Source: an uncultured Flammeovirgaceae bacterium (GTDB taxonomy: Bacteria; Bacteroidota; Bacteroidia; Cytophagales; Cyclobacteriaceae). From it: 64,000 bases of DNA. The translations under genes and the position numbers were made by a program. The notes below the pieces were generated by a model. That model was not told the DNA's origin. It did no database searches and saw only the letters and a list, made by a program, of their open reading frames with translations. Location: assembly GCA_937883755.1 (NCBI GenBank), contig CAKZYA010000062.1:1-64000 (forward strand), written 5' to 3'. Within the stretch, counting starts at the first letter, position 1. Each line of letters opens with the position of its first letter. This document shows positions 17,193 to 26,238 of the stretch, in pieces.

Positions 17193-17704
17193 ATCTATCA
17201 GCAGAAGCACTAGCCTTTTACGCATTTGCCGGATTGATCGTACTTTCGGCACTCGTTATTCTGTTTACCCGTAATGTATTGTACGCCGCCTTTTCGTTAC
17301 TACTCACTTTCCTAGGAATTTCTGCCGTTTACGTACTGGCGGGAGCTGACTTCTTGGCGGTGATGCAGATTTTGGTATACGTAGGTGGAGTGCTAGTATT
17401 ACTAGTTTTCGGAGTGATGCTTACTAACCGAGTAGCCGGAAAATCAGTGCGAACACAGCATCACAATCAATTTTGGGGCTTATTCATTGGGGGATCACTG
17501 TTTTTCTTACTGGCGCAAACCGTAGTACAAACTAACTTGGCTGATTTACCCTGGCTGAAAGCATCAGAAACCATAAAGACTTCAACAGTTTCAACGCTAG
17601 GAATTCAGCTAATGAGTGATTTTATTTTGCCATTCGAGTTGACTGGAGTACTACTACTCGTAGCCCTAATCGGAGCAGCCTACGTAGCCCAACGACAGTT
17701 ATAG
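17189..17704 (+). CDS. nuoJ: NADH-quinone oxidoreductase subunit J
   Basis: 171 aa, five hydrophobic helices, the normal size of NuoJ. The family segment with FADFLAVMQILVYVGGVLVL-like sequence is seen here as GADFLAVMQILVYVGGVLVL, the pi-bulge helix region of the membrane arm. It helps carry the proton-coupling signal in complex I. ATG overlaps the nuoI stop (ATGA), so translation is coupled. The next gene is convergent; nuoK and the rest must lie elsewhere. Confidence 0.92.
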   Translation: MNLSAEALAFYAFAGLIVLSALVILFTRNVLYAAFSLLLTFLGISAVYVLAGADFLAVMQILVYVGGVLVLLVFGVMLTNRVAGKSVRTQHHNQFWGLFIGGSLFFLLAQTVVQTNLADLPWLKASETIKTSTVSTLGIQLMSDFILPFELTGVLLLVALIGAAYVAQRQL

Positions 17705-17707
17705 TTC

Positions 17708-17740
17708 AAGTGTTCAAACTTACACAATTCTTGAACACCT
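17708..17740. terminator. Bidirectional inverted repeat between nuoJ and the convergent lptD-like gene
   Basis: AAGTGTTCAA (17708-17717) and TTGAACACCT (17731-17740) form a stem of about 9 bp with a 13-base loop. There is no T run, so its use as a terminator is uncertain. Confidence 0.4.
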
Positions 17741-17768
17741 GAGTACACGAACACCATAACACCGAAGA

Positions 17769-20714
17769 TTAAAAAACATCCCGCCATACGCGACGACGTT
17801 GCAGCTTCAGGTCGCTAAGCATGGATGATTTTACATTGATCTGTACATAGTACGAAGTAAAACGTCCGAAGGGAACCCAATCAAAACGGAAATCAAAGCA
17901 GTCTAAATCACGAAAAATAGTGACATTGGTCTGGGTGAAATCCCGCATCTGGAAATCATAGCCCGACTGAAAGCGTACTTTCCATTTAGGGGTCAGGTTA
18001 GCATCACCTGAAAATTGTAACGACTGCCGGATAGGCCCGGTAGGTTGGCGGGCGTAGAATTCGTTTTCAGGGGGAGCTGGTTCAAGAACTTCTCTTCTCA
18101 AATCCTTGCTGTAATTAAATGCATAGCGTAGCTGCAAGCTCCAGGCTACATCAAAATCAGCATAATCACCGTACTCGGGTCCAACGAGTTCTAGCTGGTC
18201 CAGTTCATCTACCGTGGGGTCTAAATCGTTTTCTATGTCGCCTTCAACGTCTTCACTCTTTGCCTCTTTTTTCTTAGGTTGCAAGCGGGTACTAATATTG
18301 AAGTTAGCACGCGATAAGGTACCAATACTAAAGTCTCGCCCATTGACCCCACCCTCCCCATCTGGAGTAGGGGTTCTATCCCAGGCGTACTGGTCGTACT
18401 TAATTAAAGGCGCAAATATCTCGCCGTTCTGGGCGGTATCTCTTGGATTAGATGGGTCGGGAATGTATACGTAGGGATCTACGGTAGCCCCACCATTTAT
18501 AGATACCTGGCCGTCGAAGAGGCGGGTACGGGCGGAGAGGTTGAAGGGAGCTAATTTGAATGAGTCGGCTACAAAGTTATAGCTGGTACTAAGTTGCAAG
18601 CTCTCAAAAATTGGTATCTTCTTAGTGGCATTTTCAGCATCGGTTGTGTCTTTCTTATCCCGCACCTTCATTTCAATATTATTACCCAATGAGAAACCAA
18701 TTGACCCAGCTTGACCAGCGTTAGGGGCACGGTATACTCGTTCATCAAATAATGGAACCGTTACAAGATTTCGGTCACGCCCTTGAAAGAATGGGTCACT
18801 AATAGAATCTAGTACCGGACCAATTCGCACATCCTGGTAGTAGCGGCCTTCGTAATTGGGAGTGTATCCCACACTGATGGAAGGGATAATTGTATGCCGG
18901 ATTGCCTGAATATTACCACCACTTTTAAAAGGAACCGTACCGTAGATTCGAGTGCTAAAGCTCATGCTGGTGCTCCACGAACTTACCCGATGAAAGCCTG
19001 GAATAGTATCAATCACAATGTTGTTAAAATCGCTATCGTTATAAGCAAACTTATTCAGGTACCAAATTTCCTCGTAGTTAAACGAGGGTGAAGCTGTGAT
19101 AAATTTTAACACGTTAAATGAAGTAGAAATCGGAATAGTATGACGGATTCCGGTCTCAGTCCGCTTTAAGATTTCTGGTAGGTTATCACCATTAATTGCC
19201 AGAATACTGTCAGCCAATACAGGGTCATATCCGGCAATCTGATCAAATGGGATGTTACGAGGCGGATTTACCCGCTCGTTGGTAAACTCATTACGCCCCT
19301 GCATACGGTAACCAACGTTTACTTTGGCCAGCCAGCCAGTGCGCCGTTTGGCAATATTCTGGAACGGATAAATTCGGTTCATATTTACCGAAACGTCGGG
19401 TAGTAGTACATTAAATGTTCCGGTAATCAAGTTTTGGTTGTGCCGGGCACTTAACGCCATATTAAAGGGCGTATTCCGAAAAGAGGTAGAGTACTGAACG
19501 CTAGAGTTGAGCGTAGTATTCAGGTTTTGCTGTACGGCTAACGAAGGATTATTTACATTGTAAGTACTCGTAGCTGCATTAATTGAAGCGGAAAACCGAC
19601 TATTGCCCCGTGCCTGAGGGGCATGCCGGAAATTAATTCTGAAATCTCGAGCGGTTTCTGAATCTTCGTTGTCGGGGTCTACCCGCTGTTGGTTAAAGCG
19701 GAAATCCAGACCACCGTTGTAGGCGTAACGTTTACGATACTGTGAATTGATAGTGAAACCGTAGCTTCCTTTGGAATATATCTCACCTAGCAGCGTCATA
19801 TTCACGTATTCATTAATATCAAAGTAGTAGCCCCCATTTCTCAGGAAGAAACCCCGCCGCTGCTCCTCGCCATACTGCGGAATAATGATACCTGAATTCT
19901 GCTCCCGAGGCATAGGAAAAATACCAAACGGTAACCCAAGTGGAGTGGGAATATCGGTAATCACTACGTTGAATGGCCCAGAAACTACTAAATTCCCCGG
20001 TACTACCTTTAATCGCTTCGACTGAATGTAGAAGTCGGGAATTTCGCCGGGTTCACAGTCGCAGGTAGTGTACCATCCTTTATTGATGAATACCTCGTCG
20101 CGTTCATTCTTCTTCACGGTTTCACCGTATACGTAGCCTGCTCCCTGGCCTTCTGGCTGGGTAAGTACTCCCGAAATGTAAGCTCGACGGGTATCGAAAT
20201 TATAGCGAATTTCTTCAGTTTGGTATTCCTCGCCCCCATCCTTGAAAATAGGCTTCCCGGTCACTTGCCCAGTCGAATCTTCCCGTCCCCGCGCCGTCAG
20301 CATATTATTAATCCAGTCTAGTTCCACATAATCAGCTTGAAGGGAGGTTTCGCCGTAGTTGATGTTGGCATTACCGTAGAGGTGAATAATCTGATTTACT
20401 ACATCAAAGTTGATAGAATCTTCAGCATCGTAAGTAATAGTGGTTTCAATATCACCCTGAGGTTCTACGGCTATACTATCGGTTACTACTGAATCTGCGG
20501 CCAGCGTAGTAGTATCAATTGGAGGTACTAAATTGGGTGGAATTGTATCGTTCGGACCCAAAATCCCCAGTGTATCGGCATTTGGGAGAGGGTCTTCGGG
20601 CGTCTGAGCGCGTAAATTTATGGCTACAGCAAATACTAGCCAAACAATACATGCGTATTGTAAATAATGCAATGTATTTTTATATTTTAAAGAAAATGTG
20701 GCAAGTTTGCACAA
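17769..20714 (-). CDS. lptD: LptD-like LPS assembly outer-membrane protein
   Basis: 981 aa (TTG start at 20714; a second TTG at 20672 would give a neat signal peptide LHYLQYACIVWLVFAVAINL ending before QTP and may be the real start, since no ATG is present). An OstA-type jelly-roll region at about 75-200 (IIHLYGNANINYGETSLQAD) precedes a long C-terminal beta-barrel of alternating strands. In Gram-negatives LptD inserts LPS at the outer surface. A Cys-Asp-Cys at about residue 215 resembles the disulfide-forming region. It is divergent from the amidase gene, as seen in other Bacteroidota. Confidence 0.82.
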   Translation of the reverse strand: MCKLATFSLKYKNTLHYLQYACIVWLVFAVAINLRAQTPEDPLPNADTLGILGPNDTIPPNLVPPIDTTTLAADSVVTDSIAVEPQGDIETTITYDAEDSINFDVVNQIIHLYGNANINYGETSLQADYVELDWINNMLTARGREDSTGQVTGKPIFKDGGEEYQTEEIRYNFDTRRAYISGVLTQPEGQGAGYVYGETVKKNERDEVFINKGWYTTCDCEPGEIPDFYIQSKRLKVVPGNLVVSGPFNVVITDIPTPLGLPFGIFPMPREQNSGIIIPQYGEEQRRGFFLRNGGYYFDINEYVNMTLLGEIYSKGSYGFTINSQYRKRYAYNGGLDFRFNQQRVDPDNEDSETARDFRINFRHAPQARGNSRFSASINAATSTYNVNNPSLAVQQNLNTTLNSSVQYSTSFRNTPFNMALSARHNQNLITGTFNVLLPDVSVNMNRIYPFQNIAKRRTGWLAKVNVGYRMQGRNEFTNERVNPPRNIPFDQIAGYDPVLADSILAINGDNLPEILKRTETGIRHTIPISTSFNVLKFITASPSFNYEEIWYLNKFAYNDSDFNNIVIDTIPGFHRVSSWSTSMSFSTRIYGTVPFKSGGNIQAIRHTIIPSISVGYTPNYEGRYYQDVRIGPVLDSISDPFFQGRDRNLVTVPLFDERVYRAPNAGQAGSIGFSLGNNIEMKVRDKKDTTDAENATKKIPIFESLQLSTSYNFVADSFKLAPFNLSARTRLFDGQVSINGGATVDPYVYIPDPSNPRDTAQNGEIFAPLIKYDQYAWDRTPTPDGEGGVNGRDFSIGTLSRANFNISTRLQPKKKEAKSEDVEGDIENDLDPTVDELDQLELVGPEYGDYADFDVAWSLQLRYAFNYSKDLRREVLEPAPPENEFYARQPTGPIRQSLQFSGDANLTPKWKVRFQSGYDFQMRDFTQTNVTIFRDLDCFDFRFDWVPFGRFTSYYVQINVKSSMLSDLKLQRRRVWRDVF

Positions 20715-20748
20715 AAGTAGGCTTTGTTACCTAAACAACCGAAGCACA

Positions 20749-21534
20749 GTGAGAAATATTATATGCACTGCATGTTTTTCGCTCCTGCTACTGATGGCCT
20801 CCTTTAGTACAGTAGGAGTAAAGCAATATCAGGTAAAAAAAATTGTGATCGATGCCGGGCACGGAGGGAAAGACCAGGGCACGCACGGAGTGTTCTCCGA
20901 AGAGAAAGATGTGGCTCTAAGCGTCGCTAAAAAGCTGGGAGATATTTTCAATAAATACCTTCCAGATGTTGAAGTAATCTATACACGAGCCGACGATAAA
21001 TTTATTCCGCTGGAAGGACGGGCTGATATTGCTAATGAAAACGGCGCGGACTTATTTATCTCCATTCATGCCAACGCCATGCCGGCTGGTAACGAGTACG
21101 TACACGGCACCGAAACCTACGTGATGGGAACCCACAAGGTGGAAGATAACCTGAACGTAGCCCGTCGCGAAAACTCGGTGATTTTGATGGAAGAAGATTT
21201 TGAGGAGCGTTACGAAGGATATGATCCTAACGCGCCAGAATCGCACATTTTGTTTGCGCTCTACCAAAATGCGTACTTAGGCAATAGCCTAGTGTTGGCC
21301 GATAAGATTGAGTCGCAGTTTAAACATCGGGTGGGCCGCCGCAGCCGAGGAGTAAAGCAAGCTGGGTTTCTAGTGCTGTGGCGTACTTCTATGCCTAGTG
21401 TGTTGGTAGAAGTAGGCTACCTGACTAACCCCAAAGAAGAAAAATACCTAAACGATGAATTGGGGCAAACCTATATAGCTTCGGGTATCTTCCGGGCTGT
21501 TCGCGACTATAAAAATGAAATTGAGACAAATTAA
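20749..21534 (+). CDS. N-acetylmuramoyl-L-alanine amidase (Amidase_3)
   Basis: 261 aa from GTG 20749, which places a clean signal peptide (IICTACFSLLLLMASFSTVG) at the N-terminus; a GTG at 20698 would add 17 residues and overlap the start of the divergent lptD-like gene. Zinc-amidase motifs: VIDAGHGGKDQGTHG (first His), IHANA (second His), and VLVEVGYLTNPKEE (catalytic Glu). It cleaves the MurNAc-L-Ala bond of peptidoglycan in the periplasm during division or remodelling. An MlaD-type gene follows 107 bp downstream. Confidence 0.92.
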   Translation: MRNIICTACFSLLLLMASFSTVGVKQYQVKKIVIDAGHGGKDQGTHGVFSEEKDVALSVAKKLGDIFNKYLPDVEVIYTRADDKFIPLEGRADIANENGADLFISIHANAMPAGNEYVHGTETYVMGTHKVEDNLNVARRENSVILMEEDFEERYEGYDPNAPESHILFALYQNAYLGNSLVLADKIESQFKHRVGRRSRGVKQAGFLVLWRTSMPSVLVEVGYLTNPKEEKYLNDELGQTYIASGIFRAVRDYKNEIETN

Positions 21535-21641
21535 CCGGATAATCAACGAATCCGTTAAACCTAATGATGAGCTATTCAGTATGTAAGTAGGAAAGCCCTT
21601 ACAGTGCTTTGAAAATCTTGATGTAACCAATTTTTTTATTC

Positions 21642-22643
21642 GTGAAATTATCTAAAGAACTTAAAGTCTCATTGCTGGCTATTGTAGCTGCCGTCATTCT
21701 TTTTCTAGGCGTTCGTTTTCTAAAAGGCACTGAGGTTTTTTCACGCTTCAACACCTACTACGTAGTTTACGAAAATATTGAAGGGCTAACGACCTCTAAC
21801 CCTGTGATGATTAATGGCTACAAAGTAGGCCAGGTAATGAGTATTAAACTTCTTCAGGCTCAAGGGAACCAACTGCTGGTTACTATGAATATTGACGAGA
21901 AGGTGATGCTAGGCGAGGGCGCTAGTACCTCATTGGTTTCTAGTGACCTGTTAGGTAGTAAAGCTCTGTACTTAAAAGTAGGTGATATGAGTCGCCCGCT
22001 TAGTGATGGCGACACTTTACAGTCAAGTGTAGAACTGGGTATTGTAGAGCGAGTACAAGCTCAAGCTCTCCCGATTGCTGAGAAGCTAGATTCTACCCTG
22101 GCTCGAGTTAACCAGATTTTAGGAGCCAATGATCAGTCCGACATGTCAAATATTATTGGCACATTAGTAGGTGATACAACGTCGGTTTCATCAGCAGTCA
22201 GTAATCTGGAAGGAACTACACAAAGCCTGAATAACATTCTTCAGCAAAATGAACGTGGTTTAAACGCTACCATCGCCAATTTGGAATTACTTACTCGGCA
22301 GTTGAGCGATCCAGAAACTGGAGTTGGCTCGCTACTCACTAAGCTCAACCAAAAAGTAGACAGCCTTCAGGTACAATCTACCTTAGAAAAATTAGAGCTA
22401 ATTGCTCAGAACCTCAATGAGATCACTACCAAGATGAATAATGGTGAGGGTTCCATGGGTAAACTGCTCAACGATGATTCGCTCTACACTAACCTAAATA
22501 GCACTGCCCGAGACTTAGACCTACTGCTGGTTGACTTTAGAGAAAACCCTAAACGCTACGTACACTTTTCTGTATTCGGAGGTGGTAAAGACCGGGATAA
22601 GAAGAAAGATCAGCCGGAGGGAAACTCCGCAGAGCAAGAGTGA
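21642..22643 (+). CDS. MlaD family (MCE domain) protein
   Basis: 333 aa, GTG start. An N-terminal membrane anchor (ELKVSLLAIVAAVILFLGV) is followed by an MCE domain at about 38-115 (YYVVYENIEGLTTSNPVMING). The rest is alpha-helical with repeated Asn/Leu-rich heptads to about 310 and a charged tail. MCE proteins form hexameric rings carrying lipids between membranes; partner ATPase and permease genes (MlaF/MlaE) are not in the window. It lies beside lptD and the amidase in an envelope-biogenesis block. Confidence 0.88.
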   Translation: MKLSKELKVSLLAIVAAVILFLGVRFLKGTEVFSRFNTYYVVYENIEGLTTSNPVMINGYKVGQVMSIKLLQAQGNQLLVTMNIDEKVMLGEGASTSLVSSDLLGSKALYLKVGDMSRPLSDGDTLQSSVELGIVERVQAQALPIAEKLDSTLARVNQILGANDQSDMSNIIGTLVGDTTSVSSAVSNLEGTTQSLNNILQQNERGLNATIANLELLTRQLSDPETGVGSLLTKLNQKVDSLQVQSTLEKLELIAQNLNEITTKMNNGEGSMGKLLNDDSLYTNLNSTARDLDLLLVDFRENPKRYVHFSVFGGGKDRDKKKDQPEGNSAEQE

Positions 22644-22740
22644 TTTCAGTATCAGTAAGTTTCTTCAAAATCGCCTAACCTTCTGTATTGATTAGTGTGC
22701 CATTTCCTTATCTTTAGGAGATTGCCCAAATAACTGCTCT

Positions 22741-23592
22741 ATGAACGACCAGGAACTAAAAGCACTGGTAGCCTTACTCGATGATGAAGACTACGAGGTA
22801 CTGACCCACGTAGAAGAACGCATTATTTCCTACGGAAACCCGGTCATTCCCTTTTTGGAACAAGAGTGGGAGAAAAGCTTTGATCCTAATGTACAACGAC
22901 GGATCGAAGACCTAATTCATACTCTTCAGCTCGATTTATTGAAAGAACGTCTCAACAATTGGTACGCTAGCCCTGAACAAGATTTATTAGAAGGCATGTG
23001 GCTCATTGCTACCTATCAGTACCCCGATCTTACGCTGGAGTCAGTTCAGAAAGATATTGAACAGATTTACTACAACAGCTGGCTGGAGTTTAAAACTGAC
23101 GTACACCCTTACGATCAGGTACGTATTCTGAACAGTGTATTATTCAATAAGCTAAAGTTTCGAGCAAACACGAAGAACTTCCACTCTCCGGCTAACTCTA
23201 TGATTAACCGGGTGCTGGAAACCAAAAAGGGTAATCCTATTTCACTTTGCGTAGTGTACATGCTGGTGGCGCAACGCCTTAAAATGCCAGTATACGGAGT
23301 AAACTTGCCTAGTCTGTTTATTCTGACTTACAAGCAAGACAATCAGCAATTTTATATTAATGCATTCAGTCGCGGGCTTGTTTTTAAGCGGGAAGACATT
23401 GATAACTACATCAAACAATTGAAGCTCCCGCCCGACGATATGTTTTACCAACCCTGCCAGAATATTGACATTATCCGGCGAATGCTACGTAACCTAACCG
23501 TATCTTTCGAGAAGTTAGATGAGTTTGAGAAAGCCGATGAAGTGAAGCAGCTACTAGAGATTATATCAGATGGTAACATTCTTCCCTTATGA
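22741..23592 (+). CDS. SirB1/transglutaminase-like family protein
   Basis: 283 aa, no signal peptide. Residues about 150-200 match the Transglut_core2/SirB1 region (INRVLETKKGNPISLCVVYM, LPSLFILTY); Cys is at the position of the family nucleophile. The N-terminal ~90 residues are helical and HEAT-like (NPVIPFLEQEWEKSFDPNVQ), and a TPR-like end follows. The biochemical role is unknown. The last 6 bp overlap the convergent FGGY kinase gene. TATCTTTA lies about 30 bp before the ATG as a possible -7 box. Confidence 0.82.
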   Translation: MNDQELKALVALLDDEDYEVLTHVEERIISYGNPVIPFLEQEWEKSFDPNVQRRIEDLIHTLQLDLLKERLNNWYASPEQDLLEGMWLIATYQYPDLTLESVQKDIEQIYYNSWLEFKTDVHPYDQVRILNSVLFNKLKFRANTKNFHSPANSMINRVLETKKGNPISLCVVYMLVAQRLKMPVYGVNLPSLFILTYKQDNQQFYINAFSRGLVFKREDIDNYIKQLKLPPDDMFYQPCQNIDIIRRMLRNLTVSFEKLDEFEKADEVKQLLEIISDGNILPL

Positions 23593-25068
23593 TTCGGTAG
23601 TCTGCTGATTCACTATTTTTCCCCACTCACGAAAGCGTTCATACTGCTCTTGATACACTGAGCGAAGTGCTGGATTTGGAGTAAATTCTCGCTTTTTCTC
23701 GGTATTTTTCACCACTTCTTCTAAAGAGTTTACTAAGCCTAAAGCGTAGCTTCCCAGCATAATGGCCCCTTCGGCTACTCCGTGGTGGCTTTCGGCTACG
23801 TATACCGGTTTGTTAAACACATCAGCAATCAGTTGTACCATAAAATCTGAGCGGATTACTCCCCCATCGGCCCAGATTACATCGAAACTTCCGGCAGCAT
23901 CTTCTAACCCTTGACCAATGCTGTACATATTGTATACCACACCTTCCAGGGCGGCCCGGGCGAAATGATCTACCGTATGGTCTGAGTCTACCCCAAAGTA
24001 TCCACCCTGAATACGCTCATTCCAAAAGGGTGCCCGCTCACCATGAAAATACGGTAAGCAAACTAAGCTATCTGCCCCTGGTTCAATTTGGGCAGCCTTC
24101 GTTAATACTTCCTCGTAAGAACATTTGCCGTGATATAAATTCTGGTGAAGCCAGTTGAGAATAATTCCTCCATTGTTAGTCGGTCCGCCCAACACATGGT
24201 GATCTTCAGTAAGTAAATAGTTAAATATTCGCATCTGCTCATCAGGCAAAGCCTTCTGCGAGATTAGCCGAATAGCCCCGCTCGTACCTAGCGATAGTGT
24301 TGCTTCCTTAGGATTCAATCCGCTGGCGTACAGATTAGCTAGACAGCCATCGCTCGCCCCGACTACTACTGGCGCATCTTCGGGTAAATTGGTATCTTCT
24401 ACAATTTTGTTACTAAGCCCTCGCAACACGTAAGTGGTAGGCACAGGTTGGGATAACTGCTGAACATCAATACTTGCAAAAGCCAGAGCATCTCTATTCC
24501 AGTCTAGATCTTCTTGGTGAAATAGCCCTGTCGCTGTTGCCATAGAATAATCTATTACGTATTCGCCAAACCACTGATAAAGTAACCACTCTTTAAACGA
24601 AAGAAATTTATGCGCTCGCTGGAAAGTATCTGACTGATGATCGCGCAGCCAGGCAATTTTACAAAGTGGCAACATGGCGTGAATGGGCGCGCCTCCTTTT
24701 TGGTAAATAGAATTGCCCAAATCAGTACCTCGAAGCTCTTCCGCGTACTTTTGGCTGCGAGTATCCGCCCAAATAAGCATCGGAGTAATCGCGCTTCCCG
24801 TTTCATCTACGGCTAACAAGCTGTGCATCGCAGTGCTAAAGCTCACCCCGGCTATTGGTTGACTCAGTTGGCTAATCACCGCCTTCACCGTTTGGTGTAC
24901 TGCTGCTCGTATTTCTTGCGGATTTTGTTCCCGGTAACCGTCCTGGGACTGATGCAGAGAGTAAGAGTTGTCTTCCGCACAAATGTTTTTTCCCTCGATG
25001 TCGGCAGCTAACACCTTCACGCTAGTGGTACCCACATCAATGCCCAACATAAGGGGAGGGTGACTCAT
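23587..25068 (-). CDS. FGGY-family carbohydrate kinase, probably gluconokinase
   Basis: 493 aa, the typical FGGY length. N-terminal phosphate loop LGIDVGTTSVKVLAADIEG; central ADTRSQKYAEEL with the catalytic-region Asp; C-terminal ATP site with SLGTSGAIR and WADGGVIRSDFMVQL. These kinases phosphorylate gluconate, xylulose, glycerol and related compounds. The best resemblance I recall is the Bacteroidota gluconokinase/xylulokinase group; the substrate is not certain. It is followed 18 bp into the minus-strand gene order by none, and preceded by a small hypothetical gene ending at 25086. Confidence 0.8.
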   Translation of the reverse strand: MSHPPLMLGIDVGTTSVKVLAADIEGKNICAEDNSYSLHQSQDGYREQNPQEIRAAVHQTVKAVISQLSQPIAGVSFSTAMHSLLAVDETGSAITPMLIWADTRSQKYAEELRGTDLGNSIYQKGGAPIHAMLPLCKIAWLRDHQSDTFQRAHKFLSFKEWLLYQWFGEYVIDYSMATATGLFHQEDLDWNRDALAFASIDVQQLSQPVPTTYVLRGLSNKIVEDTNLPEDAPVVVGASDGCLANLYASGLNPKEATLSLGTSGAIRLISQKALPDEQMRIFNYLLTEDHHVLGGPTNNGGIILNWLHQNLYHGKCSYEEVLTKAAQIEPGADSLVCLPYFHGERAPFWNERIQGGYFGVDSDHTVDHFARAALEGVVYNMYSIGQGLEDAAGSFDVIWADGGVIRSDFMVQLIADVFNKPVYVAESHHGVAEGAIMLGSYALGLVNSLEEVVKNTEKKREFTPNPALRSVYQEQYERFREWGKIVNQQTTES

Positions 25069-25085
25069 AGTAGATTAAGTTATCA

Positions 25086-25487
25086 TCAGGCGTGGAGTAT
25101 GCCTTCCATTTCCAATACATTAATGTACTGGAAATTTTCTTCCGTCACACTATCAGGCATAAAGACAAATTTTTTATCGTATACTTCTTTGCCTCGGTAG
25201 TAGCTCACCCAAAACTGATTGACCAGAGCAAACAAATCAGGCTGAATTGCCTCAACCTTCGCCACGCTTTTAGAAGCTATGCTCTCTATAAAATGACGCA
25301 GCACCGACGTTTTCTGCTCTTTCTTCTTGCTATAACCCGAGGAATTAACCAGCACATTTTCCAGCGTAAAATCATTTTCGTTAATCAAGTACACATAAAA
25401 CTCGTACTCGCTCGATACTTCATTTTTCTGACGGCTAATCGCCACCCTCACTCCTTCCACCTTTGGAAAATCAATATCTTTTTTCAT
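25086..25487 (-). CDS. Conserved hypothetical protein
   Basis: 133 aa, soluble, with no signal peptide, membrane segment or catalytic motif. It looks beta-rich in the first half (GVRVAISRQKN, YEFYVYLINEN), with an alpha stretch at about 60-90. I do not recognise a characterised family. It lies 10 bp after lipB and 17 bp before the FGGY kinase gene on the same strand, so it is probably in their operon. Confidence 0.65.
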   Translation of the reverse strand: MKKDIDFPKVEGVRVAISRQKNEVSSEYEFYVYLINENDFTLENVLVNSSGYSKKKEQKTSVLRHFIESIASKSVAKVEAIQPDLFALVNQFWVSYYRGKEVYDKKFVFMPDSVTEENFQYINVLEMEGILHA

Positions 25488-25497
25488 AAAATAGATT

Positions 25498-26232
25498 CTA
25501 TAATTTTATTCCTTCTGTTGTTGAAATCACATCCATCTCAAACACACTCGCTAAATGCTTCAGCAAGCGGGTGCTTACTTCCTCCATATTCTGGGGTTCG
25601 CCTAACTCTTTGGCTAGTGAAGTGACCGCCTTGTCTTCTATTCCGCAAGGGACGATATAATCAAAGTAGCGTAAGTCGGAATTTACATTGAGGGCGAAGC
25701 CGTGCATGGTGACCCAGCGACTGGCTTTCACTCCCATTGCACAAATTTTACGCGGGTTCTTTTGCTCTTTGTAATCAATCCACACTCCGGTAAGGCCAGG
25801 AATACGCCCACCGTCTATGCTGTAATCCGCTAGAGTGAGGATGACAGCCTCCTCCAATGTTCGGAGGTAGCGATGAATGTCGGTGAAGAAATTGTCTAAA
25901 TCCAGAATAGGATAGCCTACTAGTTGCCCTGGCCCGTGAAAGGTAATATCGCCTCCCCGGTTGATAGGGTAGTACTGAATTCCTTTTTCGGCCAGTTCTT
26001 CGGGCGATAATAATAAGTTACTTTCTTTCCCGCTTTTGCCAAGCGTATAAACGGGCGGATGCTCGCAAAACAGCAAGTAGTTTTCAGTAGTTTTTGGCTG
26101 ATCCGGTTGCTTACGATTCGCAATTTTGGTCTGGACGATTTCCGCAAAAACCTCCTCCTGATAATCCCAGGCTTGGGCATAATCCATTAAGCCTAAGTAC
26201 TGAACGTTTACCTGCTTATTTTTTTCGGGCAT
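25498..26232 (-). CDS. lipB: Octanoyl-[ACP]:protein octanoyltransferase
   Basis: 244 aa. Family motifs RGGDITFHGPGQLVGYPI (about residues 89-106), ICAMGVKASRWVTMHGFALN with the conserved Lys, and YIVPCGIEDKAV with the catalytic Cys. LipB transfers octanoate from ACP to the lipoyl domains of 2-oxoacid dehydrogenases and GcvH, the first step of lipoate assembly. The start is 6 bp after the manA stop, so the two are co-transcribed. About 20 extra N-terminal residues relative to E. coli LipB. Confidence 0.93.
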   Translation of the reverse strand: MPEKNKQVNVQYLGLMDYAQAWDYQEEVFAEIVQTKIANRKQPDQPKTTENYLLFCEHPPVYTLGKSGKESNLLLSPEELAEKGIQYYPINRGGDITFHGPGQLVGYPILDLDNFFTDIHRYLRTLEEAVILTLADYSIDGGRIPGLTGVWIDYKEQKNPRKICAMGVKASRWVTMHGFALNVNSDLRYFDYIVPCGIEDKAVTSLAKELGEPQNMEEVSTRLLKHLASVFEMDVISTTEGIKL

Positions 26233-26238
26233 TAGAAA

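Noticed and set aside
16842-17252. 136-aa minus-strand frame over nuoI
   Set aside because: It is antisense to nuoI with low-complexity Leu/Phe content, so it is a shadow of the Lys-rich tail.
20698-20748. Upstream GTG start for the amidase
   Set aside because: It would overlap the start of the divergent lptD-like gene and place a polar stretch before the signal peptide.
25092-25625. 177-aa reading frame on the plus strand
   Set aside because: It lies opposite the hypothetical gene at 25086-25487 and the end of lipB, and has no family motif.
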